Shown here: positions 42,727 to 43,015 of the stretch, in pieces
How positions within the stretch are numbered: the first letter of the stretch is position 1
How the letters are laid out: every line of letters starts with the position of its first letter
DNA from: Spirochaetales bacterium
GTDB lineage: Bacteria; Spirochaetota; Spirochaetia; SZUA-6; DRHE01
DNA length: 43,015 bases
NCBI GenBank assembly: GCA_030615505.1
Contig: JAUWZD010000033.1
Location: forward strand, 1-43,015
Direction of reading: 5' to 3'
The notes under the pieces: model-generated
Database searches by the model: none
What the model was told of the DNA's origin: nothing
What the model saw: the letters and a program-made list of their open reading frames with translations, nothing else
Position numbers and translations under genes: made by a program

Positions 42727-43015
42727 TAGGGCACTTGTTTAAAAGAACTATTCTCGCCTCTATCTTCTAAAGTTCCCAAAAGAGCGCAATTAGTACGATT
42801 TTCCCAAATGCCAGAACTGCACAATGGTGAAATTTTTGAAGGGCGCAAAGCCCGTGGGGGTGAAAAATTACGTCCTATGAAAATAGTTCTGTTATTCGTA
42901 GACATTATAGTTGAAAATCTTTTCAGTTTAGCTTTTTAGATGATAAAATCTGATTATGGTATTCTCTTTTATCCTACTTTTTATTAAATTGCTACTTCAC
43001 CCAATCTAGTCGGTA
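42727..43015. other. Non-coding right edge with nested inverted repeats
   Basis: No credible gene is seen in these 289 bp. A 9-bp inverted repeat, AGAACTATT (42744-42752) and AATAGTTCT (42882-42890), encloses a nested pair AATTTTT (42831-42837) and AAAAATT (42863-42869). Inside this is GGGC-GCAAA-GCCC (42841-42853). The layout could be a structured RNA, a small mobile repeat or chance. A further near-palindrome TGAAAATCTTTTCA follows at about 42913-42926. Confidence 0.4.

Noticed and set aside
42841-42853. GCGCAAAGCC resembles part of a cyclic-di-GMP-I riboswitch
   Set aside because: Only the short hairpin matches; the second helix, tetraloop receptor and a downstream gene on the same strand are missing.
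42744-42890. Integron attC site, considered because some treponemes carry integrons
   Set aside because: The outer arms lack the RYYYAAC and GTTRRRY core sites and no integrase or cassette is nearby.
42684-42905. 73-codon minus-strand reading frame at the right edge
   Set aside because: It overlaps the STAS gene, has no recognisable motif or ribosome site, and covers the inverted repeats; composition looks non-coding.
1-43015. CRISPR arrays, tRNA or rRNA genes, insertion sequences, prophage or defence genes
   Set aside because: None seen: no regularly spaced repeats, no transposase or phage-like frames; the two integrase-fold genes are clear XerC and XerD housekeeping recombinases.

Overview
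This window is almost certainly from a spirochaete, probably a free-living Spirochaetales or Treponema-like lineage. The diagnostic marks are the gene order flgB-flgC-fliE-fliF-fliG-fliH-fliI-fliJ-flbB-fliK-flgD-flgE-flbD-motA-motB-fliL-fliM-fliY-fliO-fliP-fliQ-fliR-flhB-flhA-flhF-flhG, the spirochaetal collar gene flbB, motAB inside the operon, and a hook protein with Cys178 and Lys165 at the positions used for the spirochaetal lysinoalanine cross-link. Base composition looks moderate (mid-40s percent GC by eye). About 41.7 kb and 45 genes run on the minus strand, mostly with gaps of a few bases or ATGA-type overlaps. Only two small genes at the right edge run on the plus strand.

Read in the direction of transcription (right to left) there are three blocks. 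(1) A division and cell-wall (dcw) cluster, 41.8 to 32.3 kb: mraZ-rsmH-ftsL-murF-mraY-ftsW-ftsQ-ftsA-ftsZ-xerD. It starts at a clear promoter with 10-bp-phased MraZ boxes. ftsI, murE, murD, murG, murC and ddl are absent from it. (2) A housekeeping block, 32.3 to 25.5 kb: TPR lipoprotein-dprA-topA-xerC-hslV-hslU. (3) The flagellar operon, 25.4 to 1 kb, running from rod genes through MS-ring, export ATPase, hook, stator, switch and export gate to flhF/flhG, an unrecognised membrane gene, the sigma-28 gene fliA and a FapA (DUF342) gene cut by the window edge. The order dprA-topA-xerC-hslVU-flgB matches the Bacillus subtilis smf-topA-gid-codV-clpQ-clpY-codY-flgB order without gid and codY.

The plus-strand genes encode a DUF1820-family protein and a stand-alone STAS-domain protein. 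To their right, about 290 bp hold no gene but contain nested inverted repeats.

I do not see an obviously new system such as a defence island, phage, CRISPR array or biosynthetic cluster. The most interesting signals are regulatory. A strong promoter sits before flgB with a perfect 10-bp direct repeat beside its -35. Two further near-consensus promoters lie inside the flagellar operon, before flbD and before fliO; the fliO one has a 20-bp palindrome at the transcript start. The fliF leader can form two mutually exclusive hairpins, one of which would trap the ribosome site. Also notable are a FliY that seems to have lost both CheC-type phosphatase sites, an acidic membrane protein of unknown function beside fliA, and frequent TTG/GTG starts behind G-rich ribosome sites.
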